NCBI RefSeq assembly: GCF_003289645.1
Contig: NZ_QLYX01000010.1
Coordinates: 124,001 to 188,000 of the forward strand
DNA length: 64,000 bases
Direction of reading: 5' to 3'
Source: Actinomadura craniellae
Lineage (GTDB): Bacteria > Actinomycetota > Actinomycetes > Streptosporangiales > Streptosporangiaceae
The notes under the pieces are model-generated. The model was not told where the DNA came from. It did no database searches and was given only the letters and a program-made list of their open reading frames with translations. The translations under genes and the position numbers were made by a program. How positions within the stretch are numbered: position 1 is the stretch's first letter; each line of letters begins with the position of its first letter. Of the stretch, positions 15,543 through 24,006 are shown piece after piece.

Positions 15543-16316
15543 TCACGGCGCCGTGATGCCGGAGGGCCGGCCCGGCAGGGCGCGGCGGAGCGTGAGTTCG
15601 GCGAGTACCGGGCGGTGGTCGGTGGCCGCCGGATAGTCCGCGGCGAGCACCGGGTCGACCGGCACCCCGCAACCGGCGATCCCGATCTCCGGGTCGGCGA
15701 AGACCGCGTCGATCCGGGTCCGGGGGGAACGCGCGGTGGAGGTCGCCGCCTCCCCGGCCGGGGCCACGGTGTATCCGTCCCGTAGCCGCCGGGCCAGCAG
15801 TTCCCACGCCGGTTCACCGGGGCGCTCGTTGAAGTCACCGGCCAGCACCACGGGCGCGCCGTACCGGCGGCGGGCCCGTTCCAGCAGCACGACCAGCTGG
15901 CCCGCGTGCGCCCGCCGGGCCGTGGCGTCCAGGTCGAGGTGGGTGGACGCGACGATCAGCGGGGCCCGGTCGATCTCCACCACCGCGATCGCCAGCCCGC
16001 GCCGGTGCAGGCCGGGCACCCGGGCCAGCAGGTGGTACTCGCGGTGCAGCGGCCGGACCCGGGGACCGGCGAGCACCGCCAACCCGGCCGCGCGCCGCCC
16101 CGCAGCCGTGACCAGCCCGCACGCCCGGGCGAACCCGGTGCGGCGGGCCCGCCACCCCAGGAACCGGGGTGCCTCCTGCACGCAGACGAGATCGGGCCGG
16201 TAGCCGCGGACGACCCGGGCCAGCGCCGTGGTGTCGTCGCGCAGCGACCGGACGTTGTAGCTGAGCAGCCGGACCGGGACCCCGGATCCGGCCACCACCA
16301 CACCCCGCCCGTTCAT
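15543..16316 (-). CDS. Endonuclease/exonuclease/phosphatase family protein
   Basis: This 257-aa protein has the EEP fold shared by DNase I, inositol phosphatases and sphingomyelinases. Motifs in order are LLSYNVRSL, CVQEAP (metal-binding Glu), STHLDLD, LAGDFNERPGEP, RIDAVFADPEI and the terminal ATDHRPVLAEL (catalytic Asp-His). The active site is complete. There is no signal peptide or membrane anchor, so it should be cytoplasmic. The substrate is not predictable from sequence. An internal GTG near VPVRLLSYN could be the true start. It stands alone, convergent with the acidic membrane protein gene. Confidence 0.88.
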   Translation of the reverse strand: MNGRGVVVAGSGVPVRLLSYNVRSLRDDTTALARVVRGYRPDLVCVQEAPRFLGWRARRTGFARACGLVTAAGRRAAGLAVLAGPRVRPLHREYHLLARVPGLHRRGLAIAVVEIDRAPLIVASTHLDLDATARRAHAGQLVVLLERARRRYGAPVVLAGDFNERPGEPAWELLARRLRDGYTVAPAGEAATSTARSPRTRIDAVFADPEIGIAGCGVPVDPVLAADYPAATDHRPVLAELTLRRALPGRPSGITAP

Positions 16317-16583
16317 CCGGTGGTCCGCCCGTCCCGCTCCCCCGGTTCAATCACACCGACCATCTCCCCCGCACGTTCGCCGCGTAGCAGGCCGCGCGCT
16401 CCCCCGATCGGCGGCGCTCGCCGCCGCTTCGCCCCACTCGTTCACCACGCGACTCGCTCCGCCCGCTCCCCGCCGGTTCACCGGACGGGTCGCTCCACCC
16501 GGCTCCCCCGGCTCACGAGGCCCGGCGCCGTCTCGCCCGTCGCACGGTCACTCCGCCCACCGCACGTTCCGCCTGCTCCCGGC
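16317..16583. other. Intergenic region with low-complexity inverted repeats
   Basis: These 267 bases between glucokinase and the EEP gene contain CGGCGG/CCGCCG and other short GC hairpins near 16420-16440, and repeated GCTCC(G/A)CCC runs. A weak glucokinase terminator is likely. No gene is visible. Confidence 0.5.
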
Positions 16584-17531
16584 TCAGCGGTTGCGGGCGA
16601 GGTCCGCGGCTCCCACGATCCCGGCGGCCGGGCCCAGCTCGGCGATCCGGATGTCGGCGGTCACCCGGTAGCCGCGGCCGGTCAGCGCCTGCTCGAACGC
16701 CTCCCGGATGGGTTCGAGCAGCAGGTCACCGGCGTCCGACAACCCGCCGCCGATGATGAACGCGCCCGGGTCGAGGATCGCGGCCAGGTCGGCCAGGCCC
16801 TGACCGGTCCAACGGGCGACCGTGCGGAAACACTCCAGCGCGGCCGGGTCGCCTTCGCGGGCCGCCCGGGTCACCTCCGGGCCGCGGATGCCCTCCGGGC
16901 CGCCGCCGCCCAGTTCCAGCAGGCGGGCCGCCTGCACCGGAGCCACCCGGGCCAGGTCGCGCGCCTCGGCAACCAGCGCGTTGCCGCTGGCGTACTGCTC
17001 CCAGCAGCCGCGGTTGCCGCAGCCGCAGCGACGCCCCTCGGGCACCACCCGGAAGTGGCCGAACTCGGCGCCGATGCCGTACCGGCCGCGGTAGGGCTGC
17101 CCGTCGACGATGATGCCGCCCCCGATGCCGGTGCCCAGGGTGACGCAGACCAGGAAGTCCTCGCCCCGGCCGGCCCCGAACCGGGCCTCACCCCAGGCCA
17201 TCGCGTTGGCGTCGTTCTCGACCACCACCGGCAGGCCGACCAGGCTCTCCACCTTCTCCTTGATCGGCTCGTCGCGCCAGGCGAGGTTGGGGGCGAACAG
17301 CACGGTGGAACGGGTCTCGTCGACGAATCCGGCGGCACCCAGCCCGACGGCCTCGACGGACCCGAACCGGCCCTTCAGCAGATCGACGACCTCGGCGATG
17401 ACCGTGGCCGTCTCCTTGGGATTGGTGGACGGCGTGGGCCTGCGGAGCTTCTCCAGAATCCGGCCATCGTCGTCGACCACCCCCGCGGCGACCTTCGTTC
17501 CGCCGACGTCCACGCCGATGGTCAGGGCCAT
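16584..17531 (-). CDS. glkA: ROK-family glucokinase
   Basis: This 315-aa enzyme phosphorylates glucose with ATP. It shows the phosphate loop GVDVGGTKVAAG (residues 6-17), the catalytic Asp107 in VENDANAMAWGE, TLGTGIGGGI, and the ROK zinc site formed by His159 (GAEFGHF) and the CGCGNRGCWEQY cysteines 169, 171 and 176. The ATG at 17531 follows GGAGGAGG by seven bases; longer frames upstream are not needed. The actinomycete orthologue is linked to carbon catabolite repression. It is co-transcribed with a small CxxCxxC protein upstream. Confidence 0.95.
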   Translation of the reverse strand: MALTIGVDVGGTKVAAGVVDDDGRILEKLRRPTPSTNPKETATVIAEVVDLLKGRFGSVEAVGLGAAGFVDETRSTVLFAPNLAWRDEPIKEKVESLVGLPVVVENDANAMAWGEARFGAGRGEDFLVCVTLGTGIGGGIIVDGQPYRGRYGIGAEFGHFRVVPEGRRCGCGNRGCWEQYASGNALVAEARDLARVAPVQAARLLELGGGGPEGIRGPEVTRAAREGDPAALECFRTVARWTGQGLADLAAILDPGAFIIGGGLSDAGDLLLEPIREAFEQALTGRGYRVTADIRIAELGPAAGIVGAADLARNR

Positions 17532-17579
17532 GTATGCATCCTCCTCCGCCGGGCGGCCCGGCCACCCGGTCACCGCTCG

Positions 17580-17912
17580 CTAGCCGATGTCGATGGGGTC
17601 CCCGTCGGCACCGGCCCGCGGCGGGGTGGAGCGGGTCCGCTCGTACGCCGCGGCGGCCTCCCGCAGCGCGGCGGCCAGCGACCGCCCGGCCTCCAGCACT
17701 TGGCCGACGACGTCGGGGCCGGACTCACGGGCCGCCGCGATCGCCCGGCAGATCGGGCAGTACCGGCATTCGGCCGTGCCCGGGGGGTGCTCTTCGCGTA
17801 CGGCGCGGCTCCACACGTCACCGGCCGCCGTGTCGTCGCCGCGCATCTTCTCGCGCAACGTTTCGAAGAGCCGCACGGCTTCTTCGATCACCTGGCCTGG
17901 CTGCTCGGTCAT
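17580..17912 (-). CDS. Small CxxCxxC protein upstream of glucokinase
   Basis: This 110-aa protein is largely helical and acidic at its N-terminus, with ECRYCPICR placing three cysteines at 49, 52 and 55 (C-x2-C-x2-C) and a long Ala-rich helix after it. Such spacing suggests metal or Fe-S binding, but only three cysteines are present and I cannot assign a family. It reads into glkA with a 48-base gap, so both are probably one operon. No clear ribosome binding site precedes the ATG. Confidence 0.75.
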   Translation of the reverse strand: MTEQPGQVIEEAVRLFETLREKMRGDDTAAGDVWSRAVREEHPPGTAECRYCPICRAIAAARESGPDVVGQVLEAGRSLAAALREAAAAYERTRSTPPRAGADGDPIDIG

Positions 17913-17978
17913 AGGGACATCATCACCTGTCGTAGGCGAGAAACCGTACCGCTCCGGAACGGGTAGCGAAGGTATTAC

Positions 17979-18416
17979 TCAGCGCTCGACGTGTCGCTTC
18001 AGGTCTTTCAGCGCCGAGTCGATGATCATCTTCTCTCCCCTGCGCTTGAGCAGGCCGATCATCGGCATGCTGGAGTCGAGGGCGAGCTCGTAGGTCACCT
18101 CGGTGCCCGCCCCCGACTCGGCCAGGGTGTACGAGCCGTGCAGCGCGGTCACCACGTTCCCCTTCTCGACGAGTTCCCAGCGCACCCCGGTGTCGTCGGG
18201 CTCCCAGTGGTAGACCAGCCCGTAGGTGTCCCGGATGGGCCCCGCGTCGATCGTCAGCCGGGCCCGGGCGGGCCGCCCGTCGGGGCCGGCCTCCAGCACC
18301 TCCACCGCGCGGATGCCACCGGCCCAGACCGGATAGTTCTCGAGGTCGGCGATGACCGCCATGACCTCGTCCCGCTTCGCGTGGATCGTGATGGAAGAAC
18401 TCGTGCGGTCCGCCAT
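17979..18416 (-). CDS. SRPBCC-family (START-like) lipid-binding protein
   Basis: This 145-aa protein has the polyketide-cyclase/START fold: an opening beta strand with SITIHAKRDEVMAVIADLENYPVWAGG, a central WEPDDTGVRWELVEKG strand pair, and the long C-terminal helix MIGLLKRRGEKMIIDSALKDLKRHVE. Such domains bind hydrophobic ligands. A similar gene (Rv2185c as I remember) sits in the same neighbourhood in mycobacteria, next to fadD15. ATG 18416 is preceded by GAAGGGAAG. The stop of the phosphoesterase gene is 49 bases upstream, so both may be co-transcribed. Confidence 0.85.
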   Translation of the reverse strand: MADRTSSSITIHAKRDEVMAVIADLENYPVWAGGIRAVEVLEAGPDGRPARARLTIDAGPIRDTYGLVYHWEPDDTGVRWELVEKGNVVTALHGSYTLAESGAGTEVTYELALDSSMPMIGLLKRRGEKMIIDSALKDLKRHVER

Positions 18417-18465
18417 CTGCGTCTTCCCTTCGAACTCGTCGCCCGTCCCTTCGCGGAGGGTACTC

Positions 18466-19230
18466 CTACAGGTCAAGCACGTAGGGGACCCCGGCCGACC
18501 GGAAGTGCCCCACGTTCACGCACTCGGTCCGGCCGATGCGGACCCGCCGGGCCAGCGGCTGGTGGACGTGCCCGAACAGCACGTAGCGCGGCCGGGTCTC
18601 GTGGATCGCCGCCAGCACGGCCTCGCTGCCCCGCTCGAACCGGCGCGCCACCGTGTCGTACAGCAGCTCCGGCACGGCCGGCGGGATGTGGCAGCACAGC
18701 ACGTCCACCGCGCCGACCGCGGCGACCTTGGCCGCGTAGACCTCGTCGTCCAGTTCGTAGGGCGTGCGGTACTCGGTGCGCAGCCCGCCACCGACGAACC
18801 CGAACCGCACCCCGTTCACCTCGACGGCCTGGCCGTCGAGCACCTGGTGGCCGGCGCGCAGGTAGTCGTCCCACATCCGCGGGATGTCGACGTTGCCGTA
18901 GGTGAGGTAGGCCGGCTCCGGCATGGCCGTGAACAGTTCGGTGTACTGGCGCCGCACCGCCTTCTCGATGTGCGCCCAGGCGTCGTCGAGCGACCCCCAC
19001 ATCCGCCGGGAGAACTCGCGCGCCTCCTCGAACCGCTTGCTCGTCCGCAGCTCGATGAGGCGGTCGGCGTTCTCCTGCCCGAACAGCTCCGCGAAGATCC
19101 CCTGCCCGTGGTCGGCGTAGTCGATGAACAGGATCAGGTCGCCCAGGCAGATGAACATGTCGGCGCCGTCCCCGGCCCGCCCCAGCGCCGCCACGTTCCC
19201 GTGCACGTCGCTCACCACATGGATCCGCAT
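18466..19230 (-). CDS. Calcineurin-like metallophosphoesterase
   Basis: This 254-aa protein carries the metallophosphoesterase metal-binding motifs: SDVHGN (D-x-H, residues 8-10), CLGDLI (GD), YGNVD (GN, standing for GNHD), CCHIPP and FGHVHQPLA (GHxH). All five blocks are present, so a binuclear metal centre should form. It is cytoplasmic; the substrate (phosphodiester, nucleotide or protein) is unknown. A TACTGT box seven bases upstream of ATG 19230 (19237-19242) and the lack of a ribosome binding site suggest a leaderless mRNA. Confidence 0.9.
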   Translation of the reverse strand: MRIHVVSDVHGNVAALGRAGDGADMFICLGDLILFIDYADHGQGIFAELFGQENADRLIELRTSKRFEEAREFSRRMWGSLDDAWAHIEKAVRRQYTELFTAMPEPAYLTYGNVDIPRMWDDYLRAGHQVLDGQAVEVNGVRFGFVGGGLRTEYRTPYELDDEVYAAKVAAVGAVDVLCCHIPPAVPELLYDTVARRFERGSEAVLAAIHETRPRYVLFGHVHQPLARRVRIGRTECVNVGHFRSAGVPYVLDL

Positions 19231-19236
19231 GCACCA

Positions 19237-19242
19237 ACAGTA
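19237..19242 (-). promoter_or_regulatory. Putative -10 box of the phosphoesterase gene
   Basis: TACTGT on the minus strand with six bases to the ATG; no Shine-Dalgarno sequence, so a leaderless start is likely. Confidence 0.4.
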
Positions 19243-19290
19243 AAGGTTGCGTTTCCGGTCCGGTCTGAAGGAGTCCGCCGGCGGGACCGG

Positions 19291-19983
19291 TCAGGGGGAG
19301 GCGGCGGAGACGAGGGTGTGCCAGGAACGGACGAGGTCCGGGGCGACCGGGGTCTGCCAGGACCCGTCGGGGCGGACGGGGCCGCCGACGGAGAAGGCCG
19401 AGACGCCCGCGGCGGCCAGGACGGCCACGTGCTTGCGGCGCAGGCCGCCGCCCGCCATCAGCAGGTCGGCGGCGCGGGGGCACTCGGTGGCGCGGCGGGC
19501 GAGCGCGCCGATTCCGGCGTCCAGCCCCCGGGCGGAGCCGGCGGACAGCACCGTGTCGAGGCCGGGCAGTTCGCCGATCGCCCGCCAGGCGGCGTCGGGG
19601 TCGGCGGCGCGGTCCAGCGCCCGGTGGAACGTCCAGGGCAGCGGGGCGACGTCCGCGGCGAGCTTGACCGTCGCGGCGACGTCGATCTGGTCGAGCGGGT
19701 CGAGGAAGCCGAACGCGAAGCCGTCGGCGCCGGCCTCGGCCAGGGCTTCGGCGGCCCGGCGCAGCCGGTCGAGTTCGGGTGTGGTGGTGCGGAATCCGGG
19801 GTTGGCGCGCAGCACGACCCGGAGCGGCAGCGAGGTGGCGGCGCGGACGCGCGCGACCGTGATCGGATCGGGGGTCAGCCCGTCGGTGGTCATGTCGGCG
19901 GCGACGGCGAGCCGGCCGGCACCGCCCTCTTCGGCGGCCTGCGCGTCGGCGGCGGTCAGGACGATCACTTCGAGCAGCGCCAC
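19291..19983 (-). CDS. cutC: CutC-family protein
   Basis: The 230-aa TIM-barrel protein matches the CutC family: it opens LLEVIVLTAADAQAAEEGGA, continues with LRVVLRANPGF, GADGFAFGFLDP, WTFHRALDR (a conserved HRA motif), TVLSAGSARG and LMAGGGLR. CutC was named for copper homeostasis, although that role is disputed. The frame is open far upstream through antisense of fadD, but the family sequence starts at GTG 19983, which has GGGGGG six bases before it. It is divergent from fadD, whose promoter region carries a palindrome. Confidence 0.88.
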   Translation of the reverse strand: MALLEVIVLTAADAQAAEEGGAGRLAVAADMTTDGLTPDPITVARVRAATSLPLRVVLRANPGFRTTTPELDRLRRAAEALAEAGADGFAFGFLDPLDQIDVAATVKLAADVAPLPWTFHRALDRAADPDAAWRAIGELPGLDTVLSAGSARGLDAGIGALARRATECPRAADLLMAGGGLRRKHVAVLAAAGVSAFSVGGPVRPDGSWQTPVAPDLVRSWHTLVSAASP

Positions 19984-20170
19984 GGCATTCCCCCCGGCTC
20001 CCTGGGCGCCGGACCGCGAAAAAGACGGCCCGGACCAGGCTAGGGCAACCGACTGCGCGGGGCGGGGCGAGGTGGAAAACGCCACCCGGCTTTGCCGTTC
20101 CATGGACGTGCGGTAACACGTGCGTCCCGGCAGCGGAAGAAGGTTGTGACGAGAATGTAAACGACACCTT

Positions 20171-20184
20171 CTACCGGCCGGTAG
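20171..20184. promoter_or_regulatory. 14-bp palindrome, putative repressor operator before fadD
   Basis: CTACCGGCCGGTAG is a perfect 14-bp palindrome, 55 bases upstream of the fadD start and within the cutC-fadD divergent spacer. The form suits a TetR-type repressor; no regulator gene is nearby. Confidence 0.5.
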
Positions 20185-20238
20185 CATCCGGCGGGTAGCG
20201 TCCGTCAGGCCGTTTGCCATGTTCACGAAGGGATGACC

Positions 20239-22029
20239 GTGCGCGAGTTCAGCGTCCCCCTCATGGTGGAAGTCCCCGACTCCGCCACTCTGACCGACGC
20301 GCCGTTCGACCGGGCGGCCGAGGACCCCCGGAAGGTCGTGCTGCGCCGCAAGTCCGGCGCGGGCTGGCAGGACATCACCGCCCGCGAGTTCGCCGACCAG
20401 ATCGCCGCGGCGGCCAAGGGCCTGATCGCGTCGGGCATCGAGCCGGGCGACCGGGTCGCCCTGCTCTCCGGCACCCGGTACGAGTGGACGGTCCTCGACT
20501 ACGCCATCTGGGCCGCCGGCGGCGTCACCGTCCCGATCTACGAGACCTCCTCCGCCGAGCAGGTGGAGTGGATCGTGAGCGACTCGGGGGCCAGGGCGAT
20601 CCTCGTCGAGACCGCCGGCCACGAGGCCGTCGTCGCCGAGGTGCGCGACAAGCTGCCCGACCTCGCCCACGTCTGGACCATCGACGCGGGCGCCCTCGGC
20701 ACGCTGGAGGAGTCGGGCGCCGACGTCCCCGACGCGACGGTGACCGACCGCCGTACCGGCCGCACCGGCGCCGACCTGGCCACGATCATCTACACCTCGG
20801 GCACCACCGGGCGGCCCAAGGGCTGCGAGCTGACCCACGCCAACTTCACCGTCACCACCCGCAACGCCGTCCAGAGCGCGATGGCCGAGATCATCATCGA
20901 CGGCGCCGCCACGCTGCTGTTCCTGCCGCTGGCGCACGTGTTCGCCCGGCTGATCCAGATCTCCTGCATCGAGGCCGGCATCATCCTGGGGCACAGCGAC
21001 ATCCCCAGCCTGCTGCCGGACCTGGCCTCCTACCGGCCGACGTTCCTGCTCGCCGTGCCGCGGGTCTTCGAGAAGGTCTACAACGGCGCCGAGCAGAAGG
21101 CCGCCGCGGGCGGCAAGGGCAAGATCTTCCACTCCGCCGCGGAGACCGCGATCGCCTACAGCCGGGCGCTGGAGGCGGGCGGTCCGGGGGTCGGGCTGCG
21201 CCTCAAGCACCGGCTCTTCGACCGGCTGGTGTACGGCAAGCTGCGCGAGGCCGTCGGCGGCCGGGTGGAGTACGCGGTCTCCGGCGGGGCGGCGCTGGGC
21301 GAGCGGCTCGGCCACTTCTTCCGCGGCGTCGGCATCACCATCCTGGAGGGGTACGGGCTGACCGAGACGACCGCCCCGGTGTCGGTCAACCGGCCCAGCG
21401 CGATCAGGGTCGGCACGGTCGGGCAGCCGATCCCCGGAGTGACCGTGCGGATCGCCGACGACGGCGAAGTGCTCGTCCAGGGCGTCGACGTCATGCGGGG
21501 CTACTGGCACAACGAGACCGCCACCAAAGAGGTCCTGGTCGACGGCTGGCTGCACACCGGCGACGTCGGCGCCCTGGACGAGGACGGCTACCTGCGGATC
21601 ACCGGCCGCAAGAAGGAACTGCTGGTCACCGCCGGCGGCAAGAACGTCGCGCCCGCCCCGCTGGAGGACCGACTACGCGCCCACCCGCTGGTCAGCCAGT
21701 GCATGGTGGTCGGTGACGGCCGCCCCTTCATCGCCTGCCTCGTCACGCTCGACGAGGAGGCGCTGGCCGGGTGGAAGGAGGCCCACGGCCGCCCGGCGAC
21801 GGCGACCGTCGCCGAGCTTCGCGACGACCCCGACATCGTGGCCGCCATCGACGCCGCGGTCGCCGACGCCAACACGTCGGTGTCGAAGGCCGAGTCGATC
21901 CGGAAGTACCGCATCCTGGACGTCGACTTCACCGAGGCGGGCGGCCACATGACCCCCAGCCTCAAGATCCGGCGGCATGCCGTCACCGCCGACTTCGAGG
22001 CCGAGATCGAGGCGCTGTACGCGAAGTGA
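20239..22029 (+). CDS. fadD: Long-chain fatty-acid CoA ligase (FadD15-like)
   Basis: The roughly 597-aa enzyme is an ANL-superfamily acyl-CoA synthetase that activates fatty acids through an acyl-AMP. Visible motifs are the P-loop IIYTSGTTGRPKG, EGYGLTET, the hinge region HTGDVGALDEDGYLRITGRKKELLVTAGGKN and the adenylate-binding Lys near the C-terminus (MTPSLKIRRHAV). I prefer GTG 20239 over ATG 20233: AAGGG directly abuts the ATG but stands six bases before the GTG, giving a start MREFSVP. Position and length match mycobacterial fadD15 (Rv2187). Confidence 0.94.
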   Translation: MREFSVPLMVEVPDSATLTDAPFDRAAEDPRKVVLRRKSGAGWQDITAREFADQIAAAAKGLIASGIEPGDRVALLSGTRYEWTVLDYAIWAAGGVTVPIYETSSAEQVEWIVSDSGARAILVETAGHEAVVAEVRDKLPDLAHVWTIDAGALGTLEESGADVPDATVTDRRTGRTGADLATIIYTSGTTGRPKGCELTHANFTVTTRNAVQSAMAEIIIDGAATLLFLPLAHVFARLIQISCIEAGIILGHSDIPSLLPDLASYRPTFLLAVPRVFEKVYNGAEQKAAAGGKGKIFHSAAETAIAYSRALEAGGPGVGLRLKHRLFDRLVYGKLREAVGGRVEYAVSGGAALGERLGHFFRGVGITILEGYGLTETTAPVSVNRPSAIRVGTVGQPIPGVTVRIADDGEVLVQGVDVMRGYWHNETATKEVLVDGWLHTGDVGALDEDGYLRITGRKKELLVTAGGKNVAPAPLEDRLRAHPLVSQCMVVGDGRPFIACLVTLDEEALAGWKEAHGRPATATVAELRDDPDIVAAIDAAVADANTSVSKAESIRKYRILDVDFTEAGGHMTPSLKIRRHAVTADFEAEIEALYAK

Positions 22030-22040
22030 CCGGTGGACCG

Positions 22041-22068
22041 GCGGGCGGCGCTCAACAGCGCCGCCCGC
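22041..22068. terminator. Terminator overlapping the end of the DUF1996 gene
   Basis: Perfect 12-bp arms GCGGGCGGCGCT and AGCGCCGCCCGC with loop CAAC lie between the convergent fadD and DUF1996 genes. The right arm is inside the last codons of the DUF1996 gene, so its Arg-Arg-Cys end is partly fixed by RNA structure. Confidence 0.8.
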
Positions 22069-23272
22069 TGTTGATGCAGTTCACGGCCCGGTTCATCAGG
22101 CCGACCGGCATCACGTTGGCGAAGTCCCCGTGGTCGGTGCCGGGGTTGTGCCGCTGCTCGGGGAAGCTGTCGAGCGCGAACGCCCCGACCCTGGCCGGCA
22201 CGTTGTAGGCGATCGTCATGCGCAGTTGCGGCACCGCGCGGGTGCCGGCCGGGCAGGCGCCGGTCGCGGCGTCGGGGAAGACGATGTGGGTGCGGTGGTT
22301 GGCCGAGTCGAGGTTGCGGCCGTCCCAGCAGCTGGGGAAGTCCAGGACCCGCATCACCTGGGTGCCCCGCGGGCAGAGCGGGTACTGCGTGGTGACCCGG
22401 TTGGTGAACCCGCCGCAGGTCCACTGGGACCGGGCGTTGGCGGGACCGTTGGTGGCGGCCTTGGCGTCCCCGGTGATCACCCGGATGAAGCGCGGCATCG
22501 CGACCACCCTGCTCCGCGGGTTGCCGCGGAACTGCAGGTTCACCGAGGCGGGGACGAGCACCCGGCCGATGTTGCCGTCCTGCCTGCTCTGCTCGGCGTG
22601 CGGGGTGGTGTCCTGCCCGGCGCGCAGCCGCAGCACCGGCCAGTAGTAGCTGGAGCGGTCACCGGCCTGGCAGGTGGTGCCGCCCGCGGCGAGGCTCTGG
22701 TCGGTGGAGAAGCCGTCGGCCGTCAGGTTGCCCACGTAGTCGTGCAGGTGGTGGGCGCCGTTCTGCACGCCGGGCGCGACGATGAAGTTGTCGGGGTTGT
22801 AGTGGCCGTTCTGGTTGCGCCCGCACCGTGAGGTGAAGGTGCCCCGCGAGGCGTTGCGCCCGGGGCGGGGGGCCCGCGCGGTCCGGCCGACCTGCCGGAT
22901 GTTCACGTAGTCCTGCGGGGTGGGTCCCTCCAGGTCGGCGGGGTCGCCGGGGCTCTGCGACGGGGCGGGGGAAGGTACCGGGTCACCCGGGTCCAGCGGC
23001 GGGTTGGAGGGGTCCGCGGACGGGTCGCCCGGGTCGAGGGGCGGGTTGGAGGGGTCGACGGGCGGTTCGCTGGGGTCGGCCGGAGCCGATGGTTCGCTCG
23101 TGGGCGGCTGGCTGGGACGGCCGGGGCGGCCGTGCGGGCCGGGGTGGCCGTGCGCGGCCGCGACCGCCGTGGACGGGCTCTGGGCGGGGGGCACCGCCGG
23201 GGTCCACTCGGCCGTGACGGCGACCAGCGCCAGCGCCGGCAGGAGCACGGCTATTCGCTTTCTACGGGCCAT
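22052..23272 (-). CDS. Secreted DUF1996 protein with Pro-rich linker
   Basis: The 406-aa protein has an N-terminal signal sequence (MARRKR then a hydrophobic stretch to about residue 25). A long Pro/Ser/Asp linker follows, with tandem DPSNPPLDPGDPS-type repeats (about 60-115), and then a DUF1996 domain beginning YVNIRQVGR and containing CGRNQNGHYNPDNF, GAHHLHDYVGN and FPSCWDGRNLDS. The family is widespread in actinomycetes and fungi and is functionally uncharacterised. AGGAG lies eight bases before ATG 23272. A DUF4142 gene precedes it by 20 bases, so both form one operon of exported proteins. Confidence 0.88.
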   Translation of the reverse strand: MARRKRIAVLLPALALVAVTAEWTPAVPPAQSPSTAVAAAHGHPGPHGRPGRPSQPPTSEPSAPADPSEPPVDPSNPPLDPGDPSADPSNPPLDPGDPVPSPAPSQSPGDPADLEGPTPQDYVNIRQVGRTARAPRPGRNASRGTFTSRCGRNQNGHYNPDNFIVAPGVQNGAHHLHDYVGNLTADGFSTDQSLAAGGTTCQAGDRSSYYWPVLRLRAGQDTTPHAEQSRQDGNIGRVLVPASVNLQFRGNPRSRVVAMPRFIRVITGDAKAATNGPANARSQWTCGGFTNRVTTQYPLCPRGTQVMRVLDFPSCWDGRNLDSANHRTHIVFPDAATGACPAGTRAVPQLRMTIAYNVPARVGAFALDSFPEQRHNPGTDHGDFANVMPVGLMNRAVNCINSGRRC

Positions 23273-23292
23273 CGAAAATCTCCTTCGAGGTC

Positions 23293-23910
23293 TCACTTGA
23301 GGGTGGAGTAATTGACCAGGCCGGTGCTCTCCAGATATGACATGTGCCGCAGTACGGCCGCATTAGCCCGGGCCGAGAAATCCCGGACGAGCGCATTTCT
23401 GGTAGTCGACCTGACCTTGGCGATGGTGACGAAGACCTTTCCGTGTGCGGCCCGCAACAGATACACGAATGCACGGTCGTACTCGTCACCGGACTTGCGC
23501 GTGAGTTCGGCCATCCAGGTCTCCTGGTCCCGGTTCGGCCGGCTGGGCAGTACGACGTCGAGCCTGGCGGCGACGGCGCGCACGTCCTTGTCCAGTGCCA
23601 GGTGCTCGGCGGCGATGTGCCCCCCGATCTCCTTGACCCGGGGGCTGGATCCACGCTGCTGGGCCTGCTGACCTGTGGGAGCCTCCCACAGCCCGGCCCT
23701 GCGGACCGCCGCCAGCAGGTCCCGGTCCGCCGCGTCCAGCGGTCCCCAGCGGGTCTGCGTGGTCGCGCTGGTACCCAGGCTCGTCTGCCCGTCGGCGGGC
23801 ACCGCGGAGGGGCGGGCGATGACATAGGCCGCCGCCCCGGCGAGGACCAGGGAAATGCCCAGAACCAGGAATTCGATAAGGCTGAGGCGCCTGGTCCGGT
23901 GCCTTCTCAT
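23293..23910 (-). CDS. DUF4142 envelope protein
   Basis: This 205-aa protein starts with a basic stretch and a membrane segment (about residues 11-32) that acts as signal or anchor. The rest is helical and ferritin-like: LDAADRDLLAAVRRAGLWEAPTGQQAQQRG, KEIGGHIAAEHLALDKDVRAVAARL and RAFVYLLRAAHGKVFVTIAKV. This is the DUF4142 pattern, unknown in function but usually exported. It is first in a two-gene operon with the DUF1996 protein. Confidence 0.88.
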   Translation of the reverse strand: MRRHRTRRLSLIEFLVLGISLVLAGAAAYVIARPSAVPADGQTSLGTSATTQTRWGPLDAADRDLLAAVRRAGLWEAPTGQQAQQRGSSPRVKEIGGHIAAEHLALDKDVRAVAARLDVVLPSRPNRDQETWMAELTRKSGDEYDRAFVYLLRAAHGKVFVTIAKVRSTTRNALVRDFSARANAAVLRHMSYLESTGLVNYSTLK

Positions 23911-24006
23911 TGCTCGGCATACCGCCTTTCAACCACCCGCCGGTGCCAGATCGCCGACGGCTCACCGGTAATACGCATCCCCTCCGGCCGAGGGTTCACC
24001 CGATAA

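Noticed and set aside
19291-21555. 754-aa minus-strand open frame
   Set aside because: Only the last ~230 residues (CutC) have family sequence; the rest is the antisense of fadD in a high-GC genome.
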